This document shows, one piece after another, positions 6,996 through 15,915 of a DNA stretch of 27,311 bases. The notes beneath the pieces are model-generated. The model saw nothing but the letters and a program-made list of their open reading frames with translations. It was not told the origin of the DNA and ran no database searches. The stretch lies in NCBI GenBank assembly GCA_964348185.1, contig CAYGBW010000132.1, forward strand, positions 1 to 27,311, given 5' to 3'. Source of the stretch: CAYGBW01 sp964348185. GTDB taxonomy: Bacteria; Desulfobacterota; BSN033; WVXP01. The stretch's first letter is position 1. Every line of letters begins with the position of its first letter. Made by a program: the position numbers and the translations under genes.

Positions 6996-8450
6996 TCAGG
7001 GAGGCAGTTCCTCGAGGATTCTTCCCATCTCTTTTTCAGCACCATCGGGCAGTGGCCTGGGTCGGTGGGAGCCAAGAATCTCTTTCACCGATTCGCGCGC
7101 TCTCGCCCGTATGTCACGGGATTGATCCAGCACACCCGCCTTGGGAGTTGGCCGGTCAAAGAGGTTGGACACAAAGAATTGTTCTCTGAAATGGGTGAGT
7201 GTATGGTCGGCTTCCAGATAGTTGCCGCCAGGCCCCACCTGCCTGATCACGTCGAGGGCCATGGTCTCAGGGGTGACCTCAACGCCCTTCATGCCGTGGG
7301 CGATCATTCTGACGTATTCGTGATCGATGACGAGCTGTTCCATACTCGCAATCATAGCAGAATTGAGGAGTCCCGAAGCCCCATCGTGCACCACATCCAC
7401 TCCAGAGAGCATCTGAAAAGCCAGACCGATCCCTTTGTCATAGCCCGTTTGAACATCCATCATTCCAGAATCCGTCAGCCCTGCCGTGCCGTATCCATAA
7501 CAGATATGACAGTATTCACAGAGCTGCTGGGTTGCGGTTCCAATGACGGACTGCTCTGGGGATCCCATGGTCATTTTCCCCGTGGCCATGTCAGCAGAAC
7601 TCGAGAAAGAGCCAAATACGACCTCACTTCCAGGTCTCATGAGTTGGGCAAAGACAAGGCCTGCCAGAAGCTCTGCATGTTGAACAATCAGTGTGCCTGC
7701 GAGGGTGGCTGGGGAACTGACCCCGGCAACGGCTCCTGAAACGAGAAGAAGGGGAATGCCCGCCTCAAGGGTGATTTTCATTCTGACCAGGGGTCCCTCT
7801 GTATAGCATAAGGGGGCATGAGGACAGAGTCCGAGGGAAAAGAAGGGGGTCTCGTCTCTGTTGGAATCCCGGGCGGCGATGTGACCCAGCTCGATAATCT
7901 TTCGCGTGATAAACTCCGTATTGGTCGGGGAGTCCTGGCTGATATGGATATGCTTGTCTGTGTTTGCAAAAAGCGCTGCTGCGGCATAGATATCTGCAGA
8001 GGCCTGGGGGACGTCCTGAGGGATTACGGATTTGAGACAGTAATCGATGTGGTCCAAGAAATCACATAAACGGGTGAATTCCTCCAAATCCCGCAACGTG
8101 GCCTTCCGTACCGCGTTTGAGCCAGGCTCAACGACATAGTTGGCCCCAAATCCTCCTGTCACGTGAACCCTCCCCCGGCCCAGGTAGACGTTTTTCTTGG
8201 GAGTTCTGGCTTTCAACACGATTTCTCCCGATGCGGTGTCAATGGCTCTCGTCACAACCGATGGGGGAAACTTTACGTTCGTTTTTTCCACCTTACAACC
8301 GCCTTTGGACAGGGTTTGAAGGGCATAGGCGCTTTCAAAATTCGCCCCCACCTCCTCGAGAACCTGGAGGGAAGCGGTGTGAATCTCAGCGACTTCCCTG
8401 TCCCCGAGAACCCTGAGTGGCCGATTCTGCAATGGTCTGGTCGCCTCCAT
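6996..8450 (-). CDS. MttB-superfamily methyltransferase, pyrrolysine-free (copy 1)
   Basis: The 484-residue product matches trimethylamine methyltransferase (MttB) family proteins in length and motifs: VIPQDVPQ (142-149), GVSSPATLAGTL (243-254) and YGYGTAGLTDSG (318-329). These cytoplasmic enzymes move a methyl group from a methylated amine to a cobalamin on a partner protein. True MttB reads an in-frame UAG as pyrrolysine. Here the frame has no internal amber and ends with TGA. It therefore belongs to the non-Pyl branch, whose characterised members demethylate glycine betaine, proline betaine, carnitine or similar quaternary amines. GGGAGGATCTT precedes the ATG. The gene diverges from the ferredoxin-AOR operon. 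No corrinoid protein gene is adjacent, which is unusual for a working system. The substrate is unknown. Confidence 0.88.
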   Translation of the reverse strand: MEATRPLQNRPLRVLGDREVAEIHTASLQVLEEVGANFESAYALQTLSKGGCKVEKTNVKFPPSVVTRAIDTASGEIVLKARTPKKNVYLGRGRVHVTGGFGANYVVEPGSNAVRKATLRDLEEFTRLCDFLDHIDYCLKSVIPQDVPQASADIYAAAALFANTDKHIHISQDSPTNTEFITRKIIELGHIAARDSNRDETPFFSLGLCPHAPLCYTEGPLVRMKITLEAGIPLLLVSGAVAGVSSPATLAGTLIVQHAELLAGLVFAQLMRPGSEVVFGSFSSSADMATGKMTMGSPEQSVIGTATQQLCEYCHICYGYGTAGLTDSGMMDVQTGYDKGIGLAFQMLSGVDVVHDGASGLLNSAMIASMEQLVIDHEYVRMIAHGMKGVEVTPETMALDVIRQVGPGGNYLEADHTLTHFREQFFVSNLFDRPTPKAGVLDQSRDIRARARESVKEILGSHRPRPLPDGAEKEMGRILEELPP

Positions 8451-8808
8451 AAGATCCTCCCTAGATGGCTGAACATCTTGCTTGACTGGGCCTCAACCCT
8501 CGTTCTGAGGACTATTGAACAAGGAGCCGCTGGGCATAGAGCTTCCCTACCATGTCTTCCCTTAGAGGTCAATATCTGTTATGTTCCGGGTTTCATCACC
8601 GGTGGCCCGAGGGAGTGGTTCCTGTGAGAAGGAGGAGCTGTCCTCGGTGGACGGGGAGAATGGTCATGGTCGGCCATGTCATTTTTCGAGAGGGAATCCC
8701 TGGAAATGAGGGTTGTCTTCTGCTATAGTGACCGTCTAAAATGAAGCTAGCTTCTCCAAAGACCCATGGGGATTAGGTTTTTGATTTCTTCTCGAGAGGA
8801 GGACCCTT
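8451..8808. other. Divergent intergenic control region
   Basis: This 358-base gap separates the divergent MttB-family gene and the ferredoxin-AOR operon, so both promoters should lie here. Two inverted repeats are visible. CCTCA and TGAGG pair around a 10-base loop near 8485-8504, close to the methyltransferase start. CATGG-TCGG-CCATG (8665-8678) is about 130 bases before the ferredoxin start. A candidate promoter toward the ferredoxin is listed separately. I recognise no riboswitch. Confidence 0.45.
8713..8742 (+). promoter_or_regulatory. Candidate sigma-70 promoter for the ferredoxin-AOR operon
   Basis: TTGTCT (8713-8718) and TAAAAT (8737-8742) are spaced by 18 bases and match the -35 and -10 consensus at 4 and 5 of 6 positions. 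They lie 67 bases upstream of the ferredoxin start. An overlapping extended -10 (TGCTATAGT, 8721-8729) is an alternative. No transcription start can be shown from sequence. Confidence 0.35.
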
Positions 8809-9288
8809 TTGAACAAGACCATCCTTGTTGATCTGGCCAAGTGCACGGGTTGCGAGACGTGCGTGGATGTTTGTTCTGTGCAGAAAGTTGGTTGCTACTC
8901 TGAAAAAGCATCGAGAATCAGGATAGATAAGGATGAGGGGGGAGCGGTCTTTACGCCTCTCCTCTGTGAACAGTGTCGGGAACACCCGTGTGTCGATGTC
9001 TGTCCGGTCGATGCCATCCAATACGACGAGAGGCTGTCGATATTTACGGTTGATGAGGAGACCTGCACGGGGTGCGGAGCCTGTGAAGAAGCCTGCCCCT
9101 ATGATGGGGTTTTTGTAGAGGATGGGGTTGCCTTGAAGTGTGACCTCTGCGGCGGGAACCCGGCGTGTGTCAAGGTCTGTTACCCCGGGGCTCTCCAATA
9201 TCTGGACACGACCGAGGCGGTGGTTCGTTTTGACCTCGAATGCAAGATCGCTAAGCTGAAGAAATTGAGGGATGAAGCTCATGAATAA
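8809..9288 (+). CDS. Four-cluster 4Fe-4S ferredoxin, partner of aldehyde:ferredoxin oxidoreductase
   Basis: The 159-residue product has sixteen cysteines in four binding groups: 12/15/18/22, 53/56/61/65, 86/89/92/96 and 111/114/120/124. This is the HycB/DmsB-like layout of electron-transfer subunits that wire several 4Fe-4S clusters. The start codon is TTG at 8809, with GAGAGGAGGA 5 bases upstream. The gene overlaps the start of the AOR gene, so the two are almost surely co-translated. The subunit likely takes electrons from the AOR active subunit and passes them to soluble ferredoxin or another acceptor. It has no signal peptide, so it acts in the cytoplasm. Polyferredoxin subunits of this kind are known next to AOR genes in anaerobic bacteria. 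Confidence 0.9.
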   Translation: MNKTILVDLAKCTGCETCVDVCSVQKVGCYSEKASRIRIDKDEGGAVFTPLLCEQCREHPCVDVCPVDAIQYDERLSIFTVDEETCTGCGACEEACPYDGVFVEDGVALKCDLCGGNPACVKVCYPGALQYLDTTEAVVRFDLECKIAKLKKLRDEAHE

Positions 9289-11185
9289 GAAACCAGAATT
9301 CAAGATTGCCCATGTGGATCTGTCCAACCGCACCGTAGAGGTGAGGACAGCACCGATTAAAGACTTTGACCTCTACCTGGGGGGTCGAGGGCTCAATGCA
9401 AAGATCCTCTATGAAGGCGTCCCCAAGGGCATCGACCCGCTAGGTCCGGAGAATCTGCTGATCTTCGGGGCAGGGACCCTGGTGGGAACTCCGGTCCCGA
9501 CGGCGGGCCAACTAACCGTCACTTCGAAGAGTCCAGCCACGGGGCTCTACTTCAAGAGCAATACCGGAGGAGCATGGGCAAAGGCACTCAAGCGTGCCGG
9601 GTGGGACGGGGTGGTTGTTGCTGGGATCTCCGAAGCGCCGGTTTACCTGACCATTGAGGATTCAAACATCTCCATCCACGATGGGTCGTCTCTGTGGGGG
9701 AGATCCGTGCGGGAAACCACGGGTGAACTGCACCGCAGGCTCGGCGGTCGAGGCCTTGATGTGGCGACCATTGGCCAGGCCGGAGAGAATCTCGTGCGCT
9801 ATGCCACGATCATGACCTCCATGTACCACGCGGCAGGAAGGGGTGGGTTGGGTGCCGTCATGGGATCCAAGCGGCTAAAGGCGATCGCTGTGCGGGGGTC
9901 AGGTTCCAACCAGGTTGAAACCCCCCGTGCCCTTGACGGAGAGATTGCGGAGATATTGGGGAGAATTCACCGGAGCAAGAAGGCGGAACTCTACCTGAAC
10001 TACGGGACTGCGGCCACGATCGAGTACACGAACGAAAGCTGGTCTCTGCCGGTCAACAACTTCCAGAAGAGCCACATCGAACAGGGGGACCGATTGGGAG
10101 GGAGTTATCTCGTTGACAAGGGTTACATGCGCAACGGCAGCGCCTGCTCGGCCTGTCCCATGGGATGTCACAAGTTCTCGACCGTGAAGGGCGGTTCCTA
10201 TGCAGGTAACAGCGGTGGACCTGAATATGAGACCCTGGCCGCCCTCGGGGCCGGATGTGGCATCACAGGGGTTGAGGCGGTGCTCAAGGGGAATGAGCTC
10301 TGCAATGATTTTGGACTGGATACGATCTCCACAGGGGGAGCGATCCAATGGCTCATCGAATGTGTGGAACGGGGTGTGCTGCCTGGAGGCATCGCAGGGG
10401 GATTGGACCTCAGTTGGGGAAATGAGGAGACCCTGATCTCGCTGATCGACCTCATTGCCCACCGAAGGGGCGTCGGTGATCTCCTTGCCAAGGGAACGCG
10501 GCAAGGGGCGGAGGAAGTCGGAGGGGACTCGTGGAAGTGGGCTGTCCAGGCGAATGGGCTGGAGCAATCCCGTGTTGATACGCGAGTGGCCAAAGCCTAT
10601 GCCCTCGCCTTTGCGGTCAATCCCCGGGGTCCGGATCATCTCCACGCTCAGCCGATGGCAGAATTCGGGTTTTTCCCAGAGGCGCGGCGTCTGGTGGAGA
10701 GGCTCCTGGGCAGTGACCGATACTGCGATCCCCTGAGTACGGAGAAGAAAGCGGAACTCGTAAGGTGGCATGAAGACATGTTTGCGGTAACCGACTCTCT
10801 GGGCCTCTGTTCTTTTGCCACAACGACCACCTACATCATCGACGAGCCCTCCCTGTTGCGGATTCTGAAGGCTACCCTTGGCGTTGACTTCACTGAGGAG
10901 GACCTGATGAATGCGGGCCGAAGGACGGTGGTCCTCGAACGGTGCTTCAACCTTCGCGAGGACAGGAACCGTCAAGATCTCCTGCCCTGGCGGATCATGA
11001 ACGATCCCGTAGAGGCAGGCCCCTACGAGGGCTTTAGGACGTCAGAAAATGAACTGAGAGGCATGCTGACCCGGTACTATGAACTGCAGGGCTACGATCT
11101 GGAAAGCGGAAAGCCTACGAGGGAAGTGCTCTTGTCGTTGGGTCTGCTGGGTGACATAGATGGAATCGAGGAGGTCCTGGAATAG
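9281..11185 (+). CDS. aor: Aldehyde:ferredoxin oxidoreductase, tungsten pterin enzyme
   Basis: About 634 residues, the normal size of the AOR family. The N-terminal domain has LGGRGLNAKILYE and TGGAWAKALKRAGWDGV. The iron-sulfur cysteines CSACPMGC (Cys289, 292, 296 counted from the ATG at 9281) and Cys510 in SLGLCSF match the four ligands in the archaeal enzyme. VNPRGPDHLHA fits the pterin-binding region. The family oxidises aldehydes to carboxylic acids with ferredoxin as acceptor, using a tungstopterin. An ATG at 9272 is also in frame, but it touches the GAGG at 9267-9270; the ATG at 9281 is 10 bases from it and is preferred. It overlaps the ferredoxin stop by 8 bases. The ABC binding-protein gene follows after 145 bases. 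The aldehyde substrate is unknown. Confidence 0.93.
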   Translation: MNKKPEFKIAHVDLSNRTVEVRTAPIKDFDLYLGGRGLNAKILYEGVPKGIDPLGPENLLIFGAGTLVGTPVPTAGQLTVTSKSPATGLYFKSNTGGAWAKALKRAGWDGVVVAGISEAPVYLTIEDSNISIHDGSSLWGRSVRETTGELHRRLGGRGLDVATIGQAGENLVRYATIMTSMYHAAGRGGLGAVMGSKRLKAIAVRGSGSNQVETPRALDGEIAEILGRIHRSKKAELYLNYGTAATIEYTNESWSLPVNNFQKSHIEQGDRLGGSYLVDKGYMRNGSACSACPMGCHKFSTVKGGSYAGNSGGPEYETLAALGAGCGITGVEAVLKGNELCNDFGLDTISTGGAIQWLIECVERGVLPGGIAGGLDLSWGNEETLISLIDLIAHRRGVGDLLAKGTRQGAEEVGGDSWKWAVQANGLEQSRVDTRVAKAYALAFAVNPRGPDHLHAQPMAEFGFFPEARRLVERLLGSDRYCDPLSTEKKAELVRWHEDMFAVTDSLGLCSFATTTTYIIDEPSLLRILKATLGVDFTEEDLMNAGRRTVVLERCFNLREDRNRQDLLPWRIMNDPVEAGPYEGFRTSENELRGMLTRYYELQGYDLESGKPTREVLLSLGLLGDIDGIEEVLE

Positions 11186-11214
11186 ACAAAAGAAGGGATC
11201 GTGAGATTGGGCCG

Positions 11215-11248
11215 CATATTCTGACCCCATACAATTTGGGAGAATATG
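11215..11248. promoter_or_regulatory. Inverted repeat between the AOR gene and the ABC binding-protein gene
   Basis: CATATTCT (11215-11222) is the exact reverse complement of AGAATATG (11241-11248). An inner CCCA and TGGG pair continues the stem after a 3-base bulge. No T-run follows, so it is unlikely to be a simple terminator. It could be a processing or attenuation hairpin, or an operator. Confidence 0.5.
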
Positions 11249-11330
11249 AATATAGATGAAAGGGGGAGATAAAAGGAAAAAGCTCAACGGGACGGTTTTG
11301 GACATTGCCAATTTCGAAAGGAGAAGGGAA

Positions 11331-12923
11331 ATGAAAAGGTTCCATTTTCTTGTTTCTATCTTGGCCGTAATGGTCTGTACGTTCTCCATCTTTGCTGCGT
11401 CTGCTCTACCAGGGACGCCCAAGGATACCGTTGTGATTGCCATGGGAGGGGACTATTTCGACGGCATCGATCCGGCGCGGAGCGGCTTTTGGCTCTCCAA
11501 CGAGTTTCAGATGTTGGTCCATGAACGGGTGGTCGACTATGCCCACAAGACCCTTCGGGATGGCAGCACAATAGCAGACCCTCTTCAGGTCATTGGGTCG
11601 TTTGCCAAATCCATTGAGCTCTCCGATGATCAAAGGAGCTACACCTTCCACCTCCACAGGGATCGGAAGTTTCAAAACGGGGATCCAGTCACCGCCCAGG
11701 CAATCAAGTACTCCTACGCCCGAACGTTTAACATCCCAGGGACGACCAAGTTCGCCCTGACCAGAATGCTGAGAATCACGAGCCCCGATCAGATGGTCGT
11801 ACTCGATGACTACACCATCCGCTTTGATCTGGAGAGCCCCAATCCGATCTTCCTATCAACCCAAAACCTTAACAACTTTGGGATTATCAATCCCAAGGAG
11901 GCCGAGGCCCACAAGACCGAGAAAGACCCCTATGCCCAGGAGTGGCTGAAGGTCAACTCCACAGGAAGTGGCCCTTATATGTTGGAGGCCTGGAAGCCGG
12001 GGGTGGAATTGATCTTCAGGGCCAACCCGAATTACTGGAAGGGCAAACCCGCCATTGAACGGGTGATTTACAAGGTGGTTCCCTCGGAACAGGACCGGCT
12101 CATTCTTCTGAAAAACGGGGATATCGATGTGGCCTACAATATCTCCAAGAGAAACATCGTGAGCCTGAAGGGTGAAAAGGGGATCAACGTCCTCTCTTTC
12201 CAGACCGTGGGCAAGGAATTCCTCTTCCTGAACCCCAACCTCGAGCCCTTCACGGATAAACGGGTCCGTCAAGCCGTCAATTATGCGATCGACAAGCAGA
12301 ACATTATCGACAACGTCTTTATGGGGCTGGCGATCCCCCTGACTAGTGCCCTCCCCAAGGGGATGCAGTTCCATAACGATAAGCCCATGTACACGTATGA
12401 CCCGGAAAAGGCCAAGAAGCTCCTCGCTGATGCGGGCTATCCGAAAGGGTTCACCATCGATCTGGCTCACCGGATCGGGTACACGGTCCATGAAGAGGCA
12501 GCGGTTTATGTGCAGGCGGATCTGGCCAAAGTCGGGATCAAAGCCAATGTGGTGAAACTCGCCCCGGCGACATTCACCGAACGGATGAGGAAGAATCAGC
12601 TCCCCTTTGGATTCTCCCATTTCATCCCCTACGTGAACCATCCTGCCTATCATGTGTACTGGCAGTATCATGGGGAGAGTGGATACAACTACCCCCGGTA
12701 CAACAACCCCCGGGTGAACGAACTGATCAACCTGGTGCAGACTGAACTGGACGTCGATAAGCAGCGGGAATACTATACCGAGCTCCAGGATATCGTCTAT
12801 GAGGATTGCCCGGAGGTTATCCTTGTCCAGTATTTCTTCAACGTGGTGATGCGGGATAACGTGAAGGGGTATGTCTTTTACCCGGACAGAATCTCTCGGT
12901 GGGATCTGATGCACAAGGAATAG
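11331..12923 (+). CDS. ABC transporter periplasmic binding protein, peptide/nickel type (SBP_bac_5)
   Basis: From the ATG at 11331 the product is 530 residues, normal for the family. AAAGGAGAAGGGAA stands just before it; an in-frame start at 11256 lacks such a site. The N-terminus MKRFHFLVSILAVMVCTFS is a signal peptide with probable cleavage after AASA. The single early Cys is not in a lipobox, so this is a soluble periplasmic protein. The body has the DppA/OppA pattern, including YTFHLHRDRKFQNGDPVTA and VRQAVNYAIDKQNII. It captures a small oligopeptide or similar solute and hands it to the permease pair encoded behind it. A strong hairpin after its stop probably keeps its level above that of the membrane parts. 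The true ligand is unknown. Confidence 0.92.
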   Translation: MKRFHFLVSILAVMVCTFSIFAASALPGTPKDTVVIAMGGDYFDGIDPARSGFWLSNEFQMLVHERVVDYAHKTLRDGSTIADPLQVIGSFAKSIELSDDQRSYTFHLHRDRKFQNGDPVTAQAIKYSYARTFNIPGTTKFALTRMLRITSPDQMVVLDDYTIRFDLESPNPIFLSTQNLNNFGIINPKEAEAHKTEKDPYAQEWLKVNSTGSGPYMLEAWKPGVELIFRANPNYWKGKPAIERVIYKVVPSEQDRLILLKNGDIDVAYNISKRNIVSLKGEKGINVLSFQTVGKEFLFLNPNLEPFTDKRVRQAVNYAIDKQNIIDNVFMGLAIPLTSALPKGMQFHNDKPMYTYDPEKAKKLLADAGYPKGFTIDLAHRIGYTVHEEAAVYVQADLAKVGIKANVVKLAPATFTERMRKNQLPFGFSHFIPYVNHPAYHVYWQYHGESGYNYPRYNNPRVNELINLVQTELDVDKQREYYTELQDIVYEDCPEVILVQYFFNVVMRDNVKGYVFYPDRISRWDLMHKE

Positions 12924-12935
12924 GGCATTCCGGGG

Positions 12936-12960
12936 GAGGCCCACTCGATGGGTGGGCCTC
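12936..12960 (+). terminator. Intra-operon hairpin after the binding-protein gene
   Basis: GAGGCCCAC pairs perfectly with GTGGGCCTC around a 7-base loop, beginning 12 bases after the binding-protein stop. The following TTGCC is only weakly T-rich. It more likely acts as partial attenuation or 3'-end protection, which is common after the first gene of binding-protein operons, than as a full stop. Confidence 0.6.
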
Positions 12961-13025
12961 TTGCCAATCCTCACCGAGAACCATCCAAGATTTGCCGTTT
13001 TCGCGAACCATACCCTGGTGTGTCG

Positions 13026-14039
13026 ATGAGAATTTGGCGCTATATTGCCAAGAGACTCCTTATCGCGATCCCCACCTTGATCGGCGCAACCCTGTTGTGT
13101 TTCTCCCTGGTTCGGGTCCTTCCTGGAAATCCCGCGTATCTCATTGCAGGCCCGTATGCCACCGAAAATGACGTCCAGGACGTCGTTGAGGAGATGGGGC
13201 TGAAAAAGCCCCTCCATGTCCAATACTGGATATACATGAGGGACTTACTCCATGGAGATCTGGGGCGCGCCTGGTTCACCGCTCAACCCGTGACCAAGGA
13301 TCTGATGGAGCGATTCCCGGCCACTTTTGAGCTGGCAAACTTCTCCTTTCTTTTCGCCCTTGTCCTGGGAATCCCCCTGGGAATTCTATCTGCCTTGAAG
13401 CGAGACTCCTGGCTTGACCATTTCTGTCGGGTTTTCTCGGTCCTTGGGGTTTCGATGCCCCTTTTCTGGTCCGGGCTGCTCTTCATCTTCTTTTTCTACG
13501 CAAAGCTAAAGATTGTCCCAGCGCCCATGGGACGGGTTGACTCGTTTCTATCCCTTCCGGAGAAGATCACGGGGATGTATGTTCTGGACAGTCTGCTCAC
13601 GGGTAGTTGGACTGTCCTTTACTCATCTCTCAGTCGGCTGATCCTTCCGACCCTGACCTTGGGGCTATCCCTTCTTGCCCCTATTCTCCGGATGGTCCGA
13701 TCGAGCATGCTTGAGGTCCTCCGAAGTCGATATGTGACAACGGCTATCGCCTATGGTCTCCCGCAAAGAGAGGTGATCTATCATTATGCCCTCAAGAATG
13801 CGATGCTCCCCGTCATCACGACCATGGCGATCTTCTATGGATTTGCCCTGTCCGGGATGGTTCTGGTCGAGACAATCTTCAGCTGGCCCGGTATGGGTCT
13901 CTACGCGATCAATGCCATTTTGAATAGTGACTATGCGGCAATCCAGGGAATCGTATTCCTCTTTACGTTTATGTATATCGTTCTCTACATCTTGGTGGAC
14001 ATTCTCTATGCTTTCATTGACCCCCGAATCTCCCTCTGA
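13026..14039 (+). CDS. ABC transporter permease, DppB/OppB type
   Basis: The 337-residue product (ATG at 13026) starts MRIWRYIAKRLLIAIPTLIG, the typical first membrane segment of DppB-type permeases. About six membrane segments are visible. The cytoplasmic coupling loop with the EAA-like pattern is at about 236-262 (TAIAYGLPQREVIYHYALKN), where the ATPase docks. The periplasmic loop carries GDLGRAWFTAQPV. An upstream in-frame start at 12948 would add 26 residues without membrane character and would place the start inside the hairpin, so it was rejected. The Shine-Dalgarno at 13026 is weak. The protein forms the channel together with the DppC-type permease. Confidence 0.9.
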   Translation: MRIWRYIAKRLLIAIPTLIGATLLCFSLVRVLPGNPAYLIAGPYATENDVQDVVEEMGLKKPLHVQYWIYMRDLLHGDLGRAWFTAQPVTKDLMERFPATFELANFSFLFALVLGIPLGILSALKRDSWLDHFCRVFSVLGVSMPLFWSGLLFIFFFYAKLKIVPAPMGRVDSFLSLPEKITGMYVLDSLLTGSWTVLYSSLSRLILPTLTLGLSLLAPILRMVRSSMLEVLRSRYVTTAIAYGLPQREVIYHYALKNAMLPVITTMAIFYGFALSGMVLVETIFSWPGMGLYAINAILNSDYAAIQGIVFLFTFMYIVLYILVDILYAFIDPRISL

Positions 14040-14052
14040 GGGAAGTGGAAAG

Positions 14053-14937
14053 GTGCTGGGCCTGTCGCAGGGGCTCCTCCTGTATGGCCGGATCGCCAAA
14101 TGGCTGGACACGCCGGTCTACCTGGTGACCCGAAATCGATTGACCTTGCTCGGTTTTTTGATTGCGACGGTCCTGGTGATCCTTGCATTTGTCGGGCCTT
14201 ATCTGACCCCCTATGATTCCACCCTGCCCGATCCAGTCAGCCGGCTCCAGCCCCCCAGTGCCAGCCATCTCATGGGAACCGATAACTACGGTCGGGATAT
14301 CCTGGCCAGGGTTCTCACCGCAACTCGGATCGACCTTCTTATTGCGATCACCTCAGTTGGAATCTCCTTTGTCATCGGAGTGGCCCTCGGAGCGGTTTGC
14401 GGCTACTACAAGGGGGGCCTGGACCATCTGATCATGCGAATCATGGACATCCAGCAGTCCTTTCCTCCCTTTATCCTGGCCATAGGGCTTTCCGCAGCTC
14501 TCGGCGGGGGAATGATCAATATCATCTACGTGGTCGCGATCATCCAGATTCCGATCTACACCCGCCTGGTTCGGGGAGATATCCTCTCAGCAAAAGAGAA
14601 ACCCTACGTGGATGCGGCACGGTGTTCGGGATGCAAGAGCTGGCAGATCATCGTTTTTCACCTCCTTCCCAACACCCTTCCCCCCATTCTGGTTCAGGTC
14701 GCGATCAACATGAGCTGGGCCATCCTCAACTCAGCGGGGCTCTCCTTTATTGGGTTGGGCGTGAGGCCTCCGACTGCGGAGTGGGGCATTATGATACGAG
14801 AGGGAGCAGAGTTCACCGTGACTGGGGAGTGGTGGATCCCCTTTTTCCCCGGGTTGAGTATCTTTCTGGCCATTCTCTGCTTCAATCTGATTGCAGACGG
14901 ACTCAGGGATATTTTTGACCCCCAGCTCCGGAGATGA
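14053..14937 (+). CDS. ABC transporter permease, DppC/OppC type
   Basis: The 294-residue product has the DppC marks: one N-terminal membrane segment (31-51), HLMGTDNYGRDILARVL (72-88) and a coupling loop at 184-210 (YVDAARCSGCKSWQII). The start is taken as the GTG at 14053, preceded by GAGGGAAGTGGAAAG and just after the DppB-type stop. Upstream ATGs at 14008 and 13927 are in frame, but they would overlap the previous gene and add unusual sequence. About five to six membrane segments agree with the family. It pairs with the upstream permease to form the translocation path. Confidence 0.9.
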   Translation: MLGLSQGLLLYGRIAKWLDTPVYLVTRNRLTLLGFLIATVLVILAFVGPYLTPYDSTLPDPVSRLQPPSASHLMGTDNYGRDILARVLTATRIDLLIAITSVGISFVIGVALGAVCGYYKGGLDHLIMRIMDIQQSFPPFILAIGLSAALGGGMINIIYVVAIIQIPIYTRLVRGDILSAKEKPYVDAARCSGCKSWQIIVFHLLPNTLPPILVQVAINMSWAILNSAGLSFIGLGVRPPTAEWGIMIREGAEFTVTGEWWIPFFPGLSIFLAILCFNLIADGLRDIFDPQLRR

Positions 14938-14940
14938 AGG

Positions 14941-15915
14941 ATGAATCCCCTGCTTTCCATTAAGAACCTCAAGACCTATTTCCATCTCCGCAGAGGCGTG
15001 GTCCACGCGGTGGACGACATTTCCTTTGACGTGGGACGGGGAGAAACGATCGGCATTGTGGGAGAATCGGGTTCCGGGAAATCTGTGACCGCTCTGTCTG
15101 TGCTCCAGATCGTTCTGCCTCCGGGAAGGATCATGGGAGGAGAGATCTGGTTTGATGGAAAGAACCTCTTGACCGCCTCTGGCGAGGAGATGCAGAAAAT
15201 TCGGGGCAAGAGGATTGCCATGATTTTTCAGAACCCCCGGACCTGTCTCAACCCGATCATGACGGTGGGTGAGCAGATCGCAAAGATCTGTCTCCTTCAT
15301 CAAGGGGGAACGAAAAAGGCGGCGACGGCTCGGGCTTTGGAAATGCTTCGTCTCGTGCAGATTGCGGATCCGGAGCGGGTCTTTTCCTGTTATCCCCATC
15401 AGCTCTCAGGGGGAATGTGCCAGCGGATGATGATTGTCATGGCGCTGATCTGTGAGCCGCTCCTCATCATGGCAGACGAACCCACGACGGGCTTGGATGT
15501 GACGATCGAGCGACAGATCCTTAACCTGATGAGACAACTCCTCTGGGAGAGAAAGGGGATGAGTCAGATGATGATCAGTCACGATATGGGGGTGATTGCC
15601 AATACGTGTCATCGCGTGGTGGTTCTGTATTCGGGGAAGGTCATGGAGATCGGGCCTGTCAAAGCGGTTTACAAAGAGCCCCTCCATCCCTATACCCGAG
15701 GGCTGATTCATTCCATTCCCCGGATTGACCAGGAGGAGAAACCCTCCACGATCGGAGGAGAGCTTCCGAATCCGATGAGTCCCCCTCCGGGGTGTCGTTT
15801 CTATCCGCGATGCCCAGAGGCGTTGAGCTTCTGCAAAGAGGAAACCCCCTCCGTCCGGCAGATGGGGTCGGGCCGATTTGTGGCCTGTCACCTTTTCAGG
15901 GAAGGTCATTCGTGA
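14941..15915 (+). CDS. ABC transporter ATPase, DppD/OppD type
   Basis: The 324-residue product has Walker A GESGSGKS (41-48), the signature LSGGM (155-159), Walker B LLIMADE (174-180) and the switch His in MISHD. The C-terminal part shows the oligopeptide-type extension HPYTRGL and four cysteines (GCRFYPRC, FC, ACH). In characterised Dpp-type ATPases such cysteines hold a 4Fe-4S cluster. It starts 3 bases after the DppC-type stop and overlaps the next gene by four bases, so the ABC genes are tightly coupled. It provides ATP energy on the cytoplasmic side. Confidence 0.93.
   Translation: MNPLLSIKNLKTYFHLRRGVVHAVDDISFDVGRGETIGIVGESGSGKSVTALSVLQIVLPPGRIMGGEIWFDGKNLLTASGEEMQKIRGKRIAMIFQNPRTCLNPIMTVGEQIAKICLLHQGGTKKAATARALEMLRLVQIADPERVFSCYPHQLSGGMCQRMMIVMALICEPLLIMADEPTTGLDVTIERQILNLMRQLLWERKGMSQMMISHDMGVIANTCHRVVVLYSGKVMEIGPVKAVYKEPLHPYTRGLIHSIPRIDQEEKPSTIGGELPNPMSPPPGCRFYPRCPEALSFCKEETPSVRQMGSGRFVACHLFREGHS

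Noticed and set aside
6948..7739. Plus-strand frame opposite MttB copy 1
   Set aside because: Antisense shadow. The minus-strand gene has family motifs and a good ribosome-binding site.
9899..10975. Long minus-strand frame (358 codons) inside the AOR gene
   Set aside because: It is a shadow of a GC-rich gene. The plus-strand AOR has all its motifs and the antisense product has none.
11856..13223. Long minus-strand frame (455 codons) over the binding-protein and permease genes
   Set aside because: It is antisense to two well-supported genes and would cross the intergenic hairpin.
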